A stretch of 29,547 nucleotides of DNA from Gammaproteobacteria bacterium (GTDB lineage: Bacteria; Pseudomonadota; Gammaproteobacteria; Pseudomonadales; Halieaceae): contig PDSN01000041.1 of NCBI GenBank assembly GCA_002748505.1, positions 1 to 29,547 on the forward strand, given 5' to 3'. Under the pieces are notes generated by a model. That model did not search any database. It worked only from the letters and a program-made list of their open reading frames with translations, and was not told where the DNA came from. Shown here one piece after another: positions 1 to 8,343 of the stretch. How positions within the stretch are numbered: position 1 is the stretch's first letter; every line of letters begins with the position of its first letter. The position numbers and the translations under genes are program-made.

Positions 1-1
1 G

Positions 2-691
2 CTGGTATTTACCGCGTTTTCCGGCAGTCATCAGGATGCGATCAAAAAGTGTCTGGCCAGGCGCAAAGACGATGAGCCCTGGCAGGTGGCGTATTTGCCA
101 ATTGATCCGGCGGATATCGGTCGCAGTTATCAGGAGGTTATTCGCATTAACAGCCAGTCCGGCAAGGGCGGCATGGCCTATGTGCTTGAGCGCGAGTACG
201 GTTTGGAACTGCCGCGCTGGCTGCAAATTGACTTTAGCTCGGTGGTGCAAGCCTATGCGGAAGAGCATAAAACCGAGGTTGGCGGTGCCGAACTCTATCG
301 CCTGTTTGAACAGCACTACCTCGCCTGCGAGCAGGGCATGACGCTTGAGCGTTTCTCCGTGGAACGCGCGGGCGCTGAGAACGTGACGGTTTCGGCAGTC
401 ATTAACGATGGCGCGCAAAGCCGTACCATCAATGGTAAAGGCGGTGGCGTGGTATCGGCCTTTGTGACAGCGATGCAACCCCTTAGCCGTGAGAAAATCG
501 TGCTGGTGGAATACTCCGAACACGCCTTGTCGCACAGTGCCGACGCCGAGGCCGTGTCCTATATTCAGCTCAACCTGGGCGGCGAGCGCTACTGCGGTGT
601 GGGGCGCAGTCACGACATCGTGCAGGCGTCATTAAGTGCTATTTTGGGGGCGATGAACAAAGCGGCGCTGGAAAATACGCAGGCGGCCTGA
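2..691 (+). CDS. leuA: 2-isopropylmalate synthase, C-terminal part (5' end outside window)
   Basis: The reading frame is open from base 2 and ends at TGA 689-691, so only the last 229 residues are seen. LeuA condenses acetyl-CoA with 2-oxoisovalerate in the first committed step of leucine synthesis in the cytoplasm. The visible part begins with FTAFSGSHQDAI, the end of the catalytic TIM-barrel region, and continues with YLPIDPADIGRSYQEVIRIN and SQSGKGG, typical of the long LeuA form. The last 120 or so residues match the regulatory domain that binds leucine (VNGKGGG-like turn seen as INGKGGGVVSAF). The gene converges with rpoD and the two share a bidirectional terminator just downstream. Identification is by motif recognition and is firm. 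Confidence 0.95.
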   Translation: MVFTAFSGSHQDAIKKCLARRKDDEPWQVAYLPIDPADIGRSYQEVIRINSQSGKGGMAYVLEREYGLELPRWLQIDFSSVVQAYAEEHKTEVGGAELYRLFEQHYLACEQGMTLERFSVERAGAENVTVSAVINDGAQSRTINGKGGGVVSAFVTAMQPLSREKIVLVEYSEHALSHSADAEAVSYIQLNLGGERYCGVGRSHDIVQASLSAILGAMNKAALENTQAA

Positions 692-720
692 AGCCTGGGG
701 TCAATAAGGCTGTACCAATA

Positions 721-758
721 AAAAAAGCCTCTGCGTCTTGCGGCGCAGGGGCTTTTTT
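721..758. terminator. Bidirectional rho-independent terminator between leuA and rpoD
   Basis: A near-perfect hairpin lies between the convergent genes. The left arm is AAAAAAGCCTCTGCG (721-735) and the right arm CGCAGGGGCTTTTTT (744-758), with one T-G wobble pair and an 8-base loop. The A-run on the left and T-run on the right mean it works as an intrinsic terminator on both strands, closing leuA on plus and the rpsU-rpoD operon on minus. Confidence 0.92.
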
Positions 759-777
759 ATGCGTTTGTGTGCGGCGA

Positions 778-2574
778 TTACTCGTCTAAAAAGCTGCGCA
801 AAAAATCAGACCGACTGGGGTGGCGCAGTTTGCGAAGCGCTTTGGCTTCGATTTGTCGGATACGCTCGCGGGTTACGTCGAACTGTTTGCCCACTTCTTC
901 AAGGGTGTGGTCGGTGTTCATATCGATACCAAAGCGCATCCGCAGTACCTTGGCTTCGCGGGCGGTAAGGCCGGCCAGCACATCTTTGGTGGCTTCTTGC
1001 AGACCCTGGCCTGTGGCGGCGTCTACGGGGGAGTCGATGGTGCTGTCCTCGATAAAATCACCCAGGTGTGAATCGTCATCGTCACCGATCGGGGTTTCCA
1101 TAGAAATCGGTTCTTTGGCGATTTTCAGCACCTTACGGATTTTATCTTCGGGCATATCCATGCGCTCGCCCAGTTCTTCCGGTGTGGGTTCGCGACCCAT
1201 TTCCTGCAGCATTTGCCGCGAAATACGATTGAGTTTGTTGATGGTCTCAATCATGTGCACGGGAATACGGATGGTGCGCGCCTGGTCGGCGATGGAGCGG
1301 GTAATCGCCTGGCGAATCCACCATGTCGCATAGGTGGAGAACTTGTAACCGCGGCGGTATTCAAACTTGTCCACCGCTTTCATCAGGCCGATATTGCCCT
1401 CCTGGATAAGGTCAAGAAATTGCAGGCCGCGGTTGGTGTATTTCTTGGCGATAGAAATAACCAGACGCAGGTTGGCTTCTACCATTTCTTTCTTGGCGCG
1501 ACGTGCACGGGCCTCGCCCATGGACATCTGCCGGTTTATCTCCTTGATTTCCGTTACCGTTAGATTGGTGGCGTCTTCGATTTGTTTGATGCGGCGCTGG
1601 GCGCGCTGAATATTTTCTTTTTCGGCGTTAAGCTTTTCGGCGTGGGGTTTTTTGGAGCGTGTGTGGCGGCTCAGCCAGCGCAAATCGGATTCGTTGCCCT
1701 GGAAGGTGGTCAAAAAGTCCTTGCGCGGCAGGCCGCAGCGCTTAACAGCGATGTGCATAATTTCGCGCTCTTGCGAACGCACTTCCGCCAGGGTGTTGCG
1801 GGCCCTGTTGACCAGCGGCTCGAATACACGGGGCGTCAGCTTCAGGAACTTAAAATACTCGCCCAGTTTGTCCAGTTCTTTGATGGTGGCGGCATCGCGG
1901 CGGCCTTTTGCAGCGATGGCCTTTTCCGCCTTGGTGCACTGGCGTTTAATGGTGGTAAAGCGTTTCTTCGCTTCAACGGGGTCAGGGCCTGATTCAGTTT
2001 CTTCGTCGTCGTCTTTAGCCGCCTCTGCCACCTCCGCTGCGGAGGGAACGTGCTCGGCGGGGTCTAAGTAGCCTACGATGATGTCGCTTAAGCGGCGCTC
2101 TTCCTTGGCTACTAAATCATACTCATCGACAATGGCGCGCACCGCGCCTGGGTAGTGGGCAAGAGCGGCCATCAGTTCGCGGATGCCCTCCTCGATGCGT
2201 TTGGCGATAACAATTTCGCCCTCGCGAGTAAGCAGTTCCACGGTGCCCATTTCGCGCATATACATGCGCACGGGGTCGGTAGTGCGGCCGGCTTCGGACT
2301 CCACCGCGGCAAGGGCGGCGGCCGCTTCGGCGGCGGCAATGTCGTCGGCGGAGCTATCACCTTCGGTCATCAACAGTTCGTCCGCATCGGGCGCGATTTC
2401 GAACACGTTGATGCCCATGTCATTGATCATTTGGATAATTTCTTCCACCTGATCCGGGTCGGAAATGTCCTCGGGTAGGTGATCGTTGACCTCGGCGTAG
2501 GTCAGATAGCCCTGTTCCTTGCCTTTGGCGATGAGGTCTTTCAGGCGGGATTGCTGTTGAACGACATCATTCAT
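778..2574 (-). CDS. rpoD: RNA polymerase primary sigma factor RpoD (sigma-70)
   Basis: This 598-residue protein is the housekeeping sigma factor that directs RNA polymerase to most promoters. Region 1.1 is at the N-terminus, followed by an acidic stretch and region 1.2 (DPVRMYMREMGTVELLTREGE). A non-conserved domain in the middle carries acidic runs. Region 2 has the -10 recognition and melting motif (EGNIGLMKAVDKFEYRRGYK, FSTYATWWIRQAITR), region 3 follows, and region 4.2 carries the -35 helix-turn-helix (TLEEVGKQFDVTRERIRQIE). The length is slightly below the 613-617 residues usual in enterics and pseudomonads. It is the last gene of the rpsU-yqeY-dnaG-rpoD operon. The 179-base gap to dnaG holds no clear terminator, so readthrough from dnaG is likely, with room for a separate promoter. 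Confidence 0.98.
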   Translation of the reverse strand: MNDVVQQQSRLKDLIAKGKEQGYLTYAEVNDHLPEDISDPDQVEEIIQMINDMGINVFEIAPDADELLMTEGDSSADDIAAAEAAAALAAVESEAGRTTDPVRMYMREMGTVELLTREGEIVIAKRIEEGIRELMAALAHYPGAVRAIVDEYDLVAKEERRLSDIIVGYLDPAEHVPSAAEVAEAAKDDDEETESGPDPVEAKKRFTTIKRQCTKAEKAIAAKGRRDAATIKELDKLGEYFKFLKLTPRVFEPLVNRARNTLAEVRSQEREIMHIAVKRCGLPRKDFLTTFQGNESDLRWLSRHTRSKKPHAEKLNAEKENIQRAQRRIKQIEDATNLTVTEIKEINRQMSMGEARARRAKKEMVEANLRLVISIAKKYTNRGLQFLDLIQEGNIGLMKAVDKFEYRRGYKFSTYATWWIRQAITRSIADQARTIRIPVHMIETINKLNRISRQMLQEMGREPTPEELGERMDMPEDKIRKVLKIAKEPISMETPIGDDDDSHLGDFIEDSTIDSPVDAATGQGLQEATKDVLAGLTAREAKVLRMRFGIDMNTDHTLEEVGKQFDVTRERIRQIEAKALRKLRHPSRSDFLRSFLDE

Positions 2575-2753
2575 TCAGAGAGTACCTGTCTTGGGTGGGT
2601 TTCACGAAGGAAAAAATAAGCCCGATATTATACCAAAAACACCGCACTGTAACACGCGGCATAAATGTTCTGGATAGCTTATATGCGGGTATAGTTCGCA
2701 AAAACAAGGGGGTAGGGTGGTAAATTCACAAATATTTTTGCGCTCTGTGGCGC

Positions 2754-4610
2754 TTATTGGTTTTTGAGCTGGCCTTTGGCGCGCATCAGCTCCAGTAGCG
2801 ACTGCTTATCATCGGCTGACAATTGCTGGTAGGGAATGGCCTTCAGGCGAGCGATTTCTTCATCCAGATTCTGGCGCTGATGCTGGCGGATCAGGCGCGC
2901 CAGCACATCGTGCAGCTGTCGCCCTATGCCCTCCTCGGGAATCAAGCGTTCCTCGGCAGCCAGGCGCGCGAGCAGTTCGCCTTCTGCAGTGTCATACCAG
3001 TGTCCCATAAGCAGTGGCGTGCTGGGGTTTTGTTTCAGCAGTTCGATAATTTCACGCAGCAGCGCCACACTCTCGCCCTCAAGGCTCGCCGGCAGCGAGG
3101 GCAGGTTTTCCCTGGCCAGTGTCGGTTGGTGCAGCAGTAGCGCGATCGCCGCCTGGGCGAGATTGTCGCCAATTTTTTGTTGTGGGCGTGCCTTGCGTTT
3201 GCGGGGGCTAGCGCGCTGATCCTGCTGGGCAGAGGTGTCCTCTTCGTGAGGCGCTGCGTCCTGGTGCTGATAACTGTGCTGAGAATCGACCTGTGGTGCA
3301 GGTGGTGGTTCGGGTAGGGTAGCTTGTAACTCCGCGCTGCTAAGTCCAGTGCGCTCGGCCAGCGAATTGTACATCAATTGGCGATACACGCCCTTGGGAA
3401 GTCGCTGCAAATAGGGCAGAGCACGCTGGCTGAGCAGAGCGCGCCCTTCCATGGTGTCGGTGTCGATACCTTCGCTGGTGTGGGCAAACAAATACTCTTC
3501 CAGTGGCTGGGCGTTGAGGATTAAGTGCTCAAGGTGCTGCGCGCCCTTTTCGCGTACCAGGGTATCGGGATCGTGACCTTCGGGTAAAAACAAAAAGCGC
3601 ACCTGGCGACCGTCTTGCAGGGTGGGCAGGCTGGTTTCCAGTGCCCTTGCCGCAGCTTTCCTGCCTGCGTTGTCGCCATCAAAACAAAACACGACCTGGT
3701 GGCACAAGCGGTAAATGCGCTGCAAATGGGTTTCGCTGGTGGCGGTGCCCAGGGTTGCCACGGCGTAATGTATGCCGTGCTGGGCGAGGGCGATAACGTC
3801 CATATAGCCCTCAACCACCAGGATCTGTTCCAGCGAGCGGTTCTGTTTGCGCACTTCATACAGGCCGTAGAGTTCGCGGCCTTTGTGAAAGATGCTGGTC
3901 TCTGGTGAGTTCAGGTATTTGGGCTTGTCATCGCCCAGCACGCGACCGCCAAAGGCGATCACCCGTCCGCGCTGGTCGCGGATGGGAAACATAATGCGAT
4001 GGCGAAAGCGGTCGTACTGACGGCCCTGGTCGTTCTCCACCAACATGCCGCTTTGCAGCAGATGCTGCTTGCCCTGCTCGTCCTGGCCGAAGCGTTTGAG
4101 TGCGTTATCCCAACCCGGCGGAGCAAAGCCAAGGCCAAAGGTTTTTGCGATTTCGCCCGACAAGCCGCGGTTTTTCAAGTAGCCGATGGCTTGTTCGCGC
4201 ATCGGGTGTTGGCGCAGTGCCTGTTGGTAATACCCGGCCAACTGCTCCATCAGTGAATACAGGTCGCGCTGGCGCTGTTTCTTTGCAGCGCTTTGCTTAA
4301 AGCTGCCTTCCTCGCGAATCACGCTCATGCCGGCGCTTGCCGCCAGGGATTCTACCGCCTGCGGAAAGTCGAGGTTTTCGTAGTCCATGACGAAACTCAC
4401 TGCATTGCCGCCTGCGCCGCAGCCAAAGCAGTAGTAGAACTGTTTATCGGGGTTGACGCTGAATGATGGGGTTTTTTCGTCGTGAAAAGGGCAGCAGGCG
4501 CTGTAGTTTTTGCCGGTTTTTTTCAGTTTGACGCGCCGGTCTATCACCTCGACGATGTCGATGCGAGAGAGCAGTTCGTCAATAAAGGACTGGGCAATAC
4601 GTCCGGCCAT
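2754..4610 (-). CDS. dnaG: DNA primase
   Basis: DnaG makes the RNA primers for DNA replication and docks on DnaB helicase. I place the start at the ATG giving MAGRIAQSF, because that is the conserved family N-terminus; this gives 618 residues. An upstream in-frame ATG at 4643 would add 11 residues, and neither has a strong Shine-Dalgarno. The CHC2 zinc-binding domain has C40, H43, C61 and C64 (CPFH...CFGCG). The TOPRIM core has the acidic residues of LVVEGYMDVIAL and CFDGDNAGRKAA. A low-complexity, proline- and glutamine-rich linker (PEPPPAPQVDSQHSYQHQ) precedes the C-terminal helicase-binding domain. It sits third in the macromolecular-synthesis operon. Confidence 0.97.
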   Translation of the reverse strand: MAGRIAQSFIDELLSRIDIVEVIDRRVKLKKTGKNYSACCPFHDEKTPSFSVNPDKQFYYCFGCGAGGNAVSFVMDYENLDFPQAVESLAASAGMSVIREEGSFKQSAAKKQRQRDLYSLMEQLAGYYQQALRQHPMREQAIGYLKNRGLSGEIAKTFGLGFAPPGWDNALKRFGQDEQGKQHLLQSGMLVENDQGRQYDRFRHRIMFPIRDQRGRVIAFGGRVLGDDKPKYLNSPETSIFHKGRELYGLYEVRKQNRSLEQILVVEGYMDVIALAQHGIHYAVATLGTATSETHLQRIYRLCHQVVFCFDGDNAGRKAAARALETSLPTLQDGRQVRFLFLPEGHDPDTLVREKGAQHLEHLILNAQPLEEYLFAHTSEGIDTDTMEGRALLSQRALPYLQRLPKGVYRQLMYNSLAERTGLSSAELQATLPEPPPAPQVDSQHSYQHQDAAPHEEDTSAQQDQRASPRKRKARPQQKIGDNLAQAAIALLLHQPTLARENLPSLPASLEGESVALLREIIELLKQNPSTPLLMGHWYDTAEGELLARLAAEERLIPEEGIGRQLHDVLARLIRQHQRQNLDEEIARLKAIPYQQLSADDKQSLLELMRAKGQLKNQ

Positions 4611-4695
4611 GGCGTTGAGTCGTGTTGTTGGCAAGCCGTACATTTTTACACGTCAGGCGGCAAAAGTAAGCCGCCTGGGTGAAAACAGGGGGCGG

Positions 4696-5148
4696 TTAGT
4701 TGAGGCGCTGCTTGACCAGTTTGCTGACCTGGCTCATATCCGCGCGACCCGCAAGCTGCGGTTTGAGGCTGCCCATTACTGGGCCCATGGCCGCCATGCC
4801 CGTCGCATCGGTTTGCGCAAGTGCGTCATCGATCAGCGCGATGATTTCATCTTCCGTCAATGCTTTGGGCAAGAAGGTTTGGATGACGGTAATTTCAGCC
4901 TCTTCCTGTGCCGCCAATTCTTCGCGACCCGCAGCGCGGTACTGGCTCGCGGAGTCGCGGCGCTGTTTGAGCATTTTGTCGAGCACGGCGATGGCGCGGG
5001 CATCGTCAACTTCAATGCGCTCATCCACTTCAATGCGTTTGAATTCTGCTTGAATCAGGCGGATGGTGCCTAAAGTGGGCTTGTCCTTGGCCTTCATGGC
5101 GGCTTTCATCGCCGCCTTGATGCTGTCTTTCAGAGAGGTGTCGCTCAC
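4696..5148 (-). CDS. yqeY: GatB/YqeY domain-containing protein
   Basis: This 150-residue protein belongs to the YqeY family, related to the tail domain of the GatB amidotransferase subunit. Its exact role in the cell is not established, although the family is thought to touch tRNA. The start is GTG, decided by a Shine-Dalgarno AAGGTG seven bases upstream that overlaps the rpsU stop codon, suggesting translational coupling to rpsU. The sequence (LKDSIKAAMKAAMKAKDKPTLGTIRLI near the start, MGPVMGSLKPQLAGRADMSQVSKLVKQRL at the end) matches the family over its full length. Placement between rpsU and dnaG is common in pseudomonads and relatives. Confidence 0.93.
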   Translation of the reverse strand: MSDTSLKDSIKAAMKAAMKAKDKPTLGTIRLIQAEFKRIEVDERIEVDDARAIAVLDKMLKQRRDSASQYRAAGREELAAQEEAEITVIQTFLPKALTEDEIIALIDDALAQTDATGMAAMGPVMGSLKPQLAGRADMSQVSKLVKQRLN

Positions 5149-5159
5149 GGCGTTACACC

Positions 5160-5375
5160 TTAGTACAGGCGGATGCGCTTGCGGTTTTCTCTGGAGACTT
5201 TCTTCAGGTGGCGCTTAACCGCAGCGGCAGCGGCGCGCTTGCGCACGGAGGTGGGCTTTTCATAGTGCTCGCGACGACGAACTTCCGCCAATACACCGGC
5301 TTTTTCGCAGGAACGCTTGAAGCGGCGCAGGGCTACATCAAACGGCTCGTTTTCTTTCACTTTAATATGAGGCAT
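5160..5375 (-). CDS. rpsU: 30S ribosomal protein S21
   Basis: This 71-residue, strongly basic protein is S21, a small-subunit protein needed for initiation on natural mRNAs. It has the usual full length, the start MPHIKVKENEPFDVALRRFKRS and the arginine/lysine-rich tail ending RKRIRLY. It is the first gene of the operon that continues with yqeY, dnaG and rpoD, and its promoter can be seen about 60 bases upstream of the start codon. Confidence 0.98.
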   Translation of the reverse strand: MPHIKVKENEPFDVALRRFKRSCEKAGVLAEVRRREHYEKPTSVRKRAAAAAVKRHLKKVSRENRKRIRLY

Positions 5376-5441
5376 TAAAATTACCTGTCATTTGTTTGTT
5401 AAACACGTTTTGGCCACGAAGGCCTTTGTCAAGGGGCGCGC

Positions 5442-5470
5442 ATTTTACACTGATCAAACAGCCTTTGCAA
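5442..5470 (-). promoter_or_regulatory. Probable sigma-70 promoter of rpsU operon
   Basis: Reading the minus strand, TTGCAA (5465-5470) and TAAAAT (5442-5447) are separated by exactly 17 bases. The start point would be near 5435, giving a leader of about 60 bases. The stretch after the -10 box is GCGCGCCCC, a GC-rich discriminator of the kind found at stringently controlled ribosomal promoters. The left inverted repeat of the neighbouring element begins 9 bases upstream of the -35 box. Assignment is by consensus only. Confidence 0.55.
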
Positions 5471-5478
5471 AGCCCGTC

Positions 5479-5725
5479 TAACCCGGATATTTCACCAGTA
5501 AATGGAATTTTCGGGAAAAAGGGCAAAGAAAGTTGTTCAAACATCATGAAAAGCGTAGTGGTAGTTACGGTTTGAATGATTTTGGGCAAGGCTCGAAGGC
5601 ATTTTTTCGAAAAACCGTTTAGGTACAGTTTGTATATTTGCCTCAGTTGTCATCAATCGCATAACTCATTGATATAAAAACAATAACAGCAGAGAATTCG
5701 CCGTACTGGTGAAATATCCGAGTTA
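5479..5725. repeat. Inverted-repeat (MITE-like) element, copy A, in the rpsU/tsaD intergenic region
   Basis: Two 22-base arms in opposite orientation, 5479-5500 (core ACCCGGATATTTCACCAGTA) and 5704-5725, match at 21 of 22 positions and enclose 203 bases. The interior is AT-rich, with no convincing gene. The arms are the same sequence as those of the element at the end of glpD, so this is a dispersed repeat and not a chance palindrome. The 450-base gap between rpsU and tsaD is otherwise explained only by the rpsU promoter. I do not recognise the family; a non-autonomous transposable element is the simplest reading. Confidence 0.7.
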
Positions 5726-5825
5726 AGGATAATTACCTGCGTCTTGATCTTCCGGGCTGGTCAGTGCGGGTGTGGGTCGATTATCATGCGCTCGTACTCC
5801 TTACGACAAAGGTTTGTCACTTCCA

Positions 5826-6857
5826 ATGCGGGTTTTGGGCATAGAGACGTCTTGTGATGAAACAGGCGTTGCACTTTACGACACCGAGCAGGGTTTATTG
5901 GCCGATGCGCTGTACTCTCAGGTGGATGTGCATGTTGAATATGGCGGCGTGGTGCCGGAGCTTGCCTCCCGCGACCACGTGCGCAAGGTGCTGCCACTGC
6001 TGGACGAGGTGCTGGACAAAGCCGGTTGCAGCGGGCGCGACATCGACGCCATCGCCTACACTGCAGGCCCTGGTCTTATCGGTGCGCTGATGGTCGGTGC
6101 ATCGCTGGCGCGCTCGCTGGCTTATGCCTGGAATATTCCAGTGCTGGGCATTCATCATATGGAGGGACACTTGCTGGCGCCCATGCTCGAAGAAAACTCG
6201 CCACAGTTTCCTTTTGTGGCGCTGTTGGTCTCGGGTGGGCATACTCAGTTGGTGCAGGTCGAAGGCATCGGGCGATATCGCTTGTTGGGTGAATCACTGG
6301 ACGATGCCGCTGGCGAAGCCTTTGACAAAGCGGCGAAAATGTTGGGGCTTGTCTACCCCGGTGGCCCGCAAGTGGCGCGCCTGGCGCAGTCGGGTCGCGA
6401 GGGGCGTTTTACCTTTCCGCGCCCTATGGTCAACCGCCCAGGGCTGGATTTTTCTTTCTCTGGCCTTAAAACCCACACTCTGACGACGATTGCCCAGTGC
6501 AAAGGCGAGAGCGGCGGTGAATTATGTGCACAGGATGCGGCGGATATTGCCCTGGCTTTTGAGGTCGCGGTGATCGATACGCTGGTGATTAAGTGCCGCC
6601 GCGCCCTGCGTGAGTCGGGCTTTACGCGTTTGGTGGTTGCGGGCGGTGTGAGCGCAAATACAAGGCTTCGCAGTACCCTGACAAGCGCCCTGGGTAAAGA
6701 GGGTGCGGAGGTATTTTATCCCGCGCTTCAATATTGCACCGACAACGGCGCCATGATTGCGTATGCTGGAGCCTGCAGGTTGGCCGCCGGCCAGTGCGAT
6801 ATCGACGTGCCCCCCCTGCGCCCGCGCTGGCAACTGGATGAACTGTCGCCGCTGTAA
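5826..6857 (+). CDS. tsaD: tRNA N6-adenosine threonylcarbamoyltransferase TsaD
   Basis: TsaD transfers the threonylcarbamoyl group to A37 of ANN-decoding tRNAs, working with TsaB and TsaE. I chose the ATG giving MRVLGIETSCDETGVALYD, the conserved N-terminus; this makes 343 residues, close to the usual 337-345. An in-frame start at 5772 adds 18 unconserved residues. The metal-binding histidines H111 and H115 are present (HHMEGH), as are the ASKHA-fold nucleotide motifs GGHTQLV, GGVSANTRLR and YCTDNGAMIAYAG. It is divergent from rpsU, the arrangement usual in gammaproteobacteria. The Shine-Dalgarno is weak. Confidence 0.97.
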   Translation: MRVLGIETSCDETGVALYDTEQGLLADALYSQVDVHVEYGGVVPELASRDHVRKVLPLLDEVLDKAGCSGRDIDAIAYTAGPGLIGALMVGASLARSLAYAWNIPVLGIHHMEGHLLAPMLEENSPQFPFVALLVSGGHTQLVQVEGIGRYRLLGESLDDAAGEAFDKAAKMLGLVYPGGPQVARLAQSGREGRFTFPRPMVNRPGLDFSFSGLKTHTLTTIAQCKGESGGELCAQDAADIALAFEVAVIDTLVIKCRRALRESGFTRLVVAGGVSANTRLRSTLTSALGKEGAEVFYPALQYCTDNGAMIAYAGACRLAAGQCDIDVPPLRPRWQLDELSPL

Positions 6858-6965
6858 CGCCTTGCTTAAGCCGGGCGCTTGTGCTTTGGCTGTACTCGCT
6901 GGGAAAGCTTTGGCGTGAGGGTTGTTTTGAGCTAGGCATCATTTACAAAAAAGGAGAACAGGCCC

Positions 6966-7319
6966 ATGGATCGCATCATTATTGAAGCGCTGGAAGTGGA
7001 TACCGTGATAGGCATTCGCGACTGGGAGCGCAGGGTGCGTCAGCGCGTGCTTATTAGCTTTGAATTGGCTTGGGACACTCGCCGTGCCGCTGCCACAGGG
7101 GATATTCACGATGCTCTGGACTATGCCGCAGTGGCGCAGGTTGCGCAAAATTACGCTGCCTCCGCGCGCTGTTGTTTAATTGAAGAATTAGCCGAGGGTC
7201 TGGCCTCGTTGATTTATGAGGAATTTACCGTGCCCTGGTTGCGTCTGCGCGTAGACAAGCCCGGCGCCTTGCCCAATGCTCACTCTGTGGCGGTGGTGAT
7301 CGAGCGCGGCAACCTATGA
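6966..7319 (+). CDS. folB: Dihydroneopterin aldolase
   Basis: FolB cleaves 7,8-dihydroneopterin to 6-hydroxymethyl-7,8-dihydropterin and glycolaldehyde in folate synthesis. The 117-residue length is normal. The N-terminal IIIEALEVDTVIGIRDWER carries the conserved pterin-binding region, and VDKPGALPNAHSVAVVIER closes the T-fold domain with its conserved lysine. A clear Shine-Dalgarno (AAGGAGA) stands a few bases before the ATG. Its last four bases overlap the start of folK (ATGA), so the two are co-transcribed and translationally coupled and act in consecutive steps of the pathway. Confidence 0.95.
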   Translation: MDRIIIEALEVDTVIGIRDWERRVRQRVLISFELAWDTRRAAATGDIHDALDYAAVAQVAQNYAASARCCLIEELAEGLASLIYEEFTVPWLRLRVDKPGALPNAHSVAVVIERGNL

Positions 7320-7837
7320 GCACAAGCATCGCCCTGGGGCTGGGTAGCAATATCGAGCGTGAGACGCATCTGCGCGCGGGCGTGGCGGCGTTGTCCCGGC
7401 TGCTTCACGCTGTGCGCCTGTCACCGGTTTACGACTGCGATGCCGTGGGGTTTTCCGGACCATCATTTTTTAACATGGTAGTGCGCGGGGAAACCGACTT
7501 GCCGCTTGCGCAATTACTGTCGCAGCTTCGCGAGATTGAGCGTGACAATGGCCGCGCGCCCAATGCTGAGCGTTATAGCTCGCGCACCCTGGATATCGAT
7601 TTGTTGGTGTTTGGTGACCTCTGCCTTCGCAACAACCAGGTCAACCTGCCACGGGGCGATATTCTAAAGCAGGCCTATGTGCTAAAACCCCTAAGCGATA
7701 TCTGGCCCGACGGCGTTCATCCCGTGGTGGGAAAAACCTTCGCCCAGTTGTGGCGGGCATTTGCGGACAAAAGCGTGCGCCTGACACCTGTGCAGATGCT
7801 TTGGGTAAGTGGCGATGTCGGCGGCTGCGCCCAGTGA
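7316..7837 (+). CDS. folK: 2-amino-4-hydroxy-6-hydroxymethyldihydropteridine diphosphokinase (HPPK)
   Basis: FolK transfers pyrophosphate from ATP to the FolB product, the step before dihydropteroate synthase. Its 173 residues begin with ALGLGSNIERETHLRAGV and include the signature RDNGRAPNAERYSSRTLDIDLL, in which the arginine and the D-I-D pair bind ATP and magnesium. The start ATG lies within the stop region of folB. The 164 bases after folK (7838-8001) hold no gene or terminator that I can support. Confidence 0.95.
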   Translation: MSTSIALGLGSNIERETHLRAGVAALSRLLHAVRLSPVYDCDAVGFSGPSFFNMVVRGETDLPLAQLLSQLREIERDNGRAPNAERYSSRTLDIDLLVFGDLCLRNNQVNLPRGDILKQAYVLKPLSDIWPDGVHPVVGKTFAQLWRAFADKSVRLTPVQMLWVSGDVGGCAQ

Positions 7838-8001
7838 GCGAACGCCTACAGAGAAAGACTGGAAGCGCTTGGTCGGGCACTGGAAGGCCGAACTGGATGC
7901 GTGCATTTGCTTGAAGTCGATTCAAACAAAGACAAGCGGTGACAGCGGACAAGTGCTTGGTTTAAGCTTAGGGGCTACCAACTGTCGACTGAGAGATTTT
8001 C

Positions 8002-8343
8002 ATGACTAAGCCGGTTATTAAGAAGGATCCGTTATATAGATTACTGCGCAATGAGGATATTCCCGCGTTTAACAAGGCGCGCGATACCATGGATGTATCG
8101 GAGTTGCGTTCGGGTGATTATCGCGGTCGCGATCTGCGCAATATGAATGCTGACGGCCTGGATTTTAGCGGTGCGTATTTTCGCAATGCCGACTTGTCGG
8201 GTATCGATTTTCGCAATACCAACTTAGAAGGCGCCAGTCTCGCGGATGCCAAGGTCTCGGGGGTGTATTTTCCCAAGGAGCTATCCGCTGAGGAAATTCG
8301 TCTATCGGTGGATTTTGGTACCCGCCTGCGCTATCGGAGCTAA
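8002..8343 (+). CDS. Pentapeptide-repeat protein
   Basis: A 113-residue protein whose middle (about residues 38-92) is a run of A(D/N)LXX-type pentapeptides: YRGRDLRNMNADGLDFSG, AYFRNADLSGIDFRNTNLEG and ASLADAKVSG. Such repeats fold into a right-handed quadrilateral beta-helix. With about ten repeats this is a short member. It has no signal peptide or membrane segment. Larger relatives include the DNA-gyrase protectors Qnr and MfpA, but nothing here indicates that role and I would not assign one. The gene converges with the DUF1622 gene and the two overlap by four bases at their stop codons. Confidence 0.85.
   Translation: MTKPVIKKDPLYRLLRNEDIPAFNKARDTMDVSELRSGDYRGRDLRNMNADGLDFSGAYFRNADLSGIDFRNTNLEGASLADAKVSGVYFPKELSAEEIRLSVDFGTRLRYRS

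Noticed and set aside
5362..5589. A 75-codon minus-strand frame upstream of rpsU
   Set aside because: It lies over the predicted rpsU promoter and the repeat element, and its composition is not that of a protein-coding gene here.
7809..8009. A 66-codon plus-strand frame between folK and the pentapeptide-repeat gene
   Set aside because: It overlaps the genes at both ends, has no recognisable family and no convincing ribosome-binding site, so I treat it as chance.
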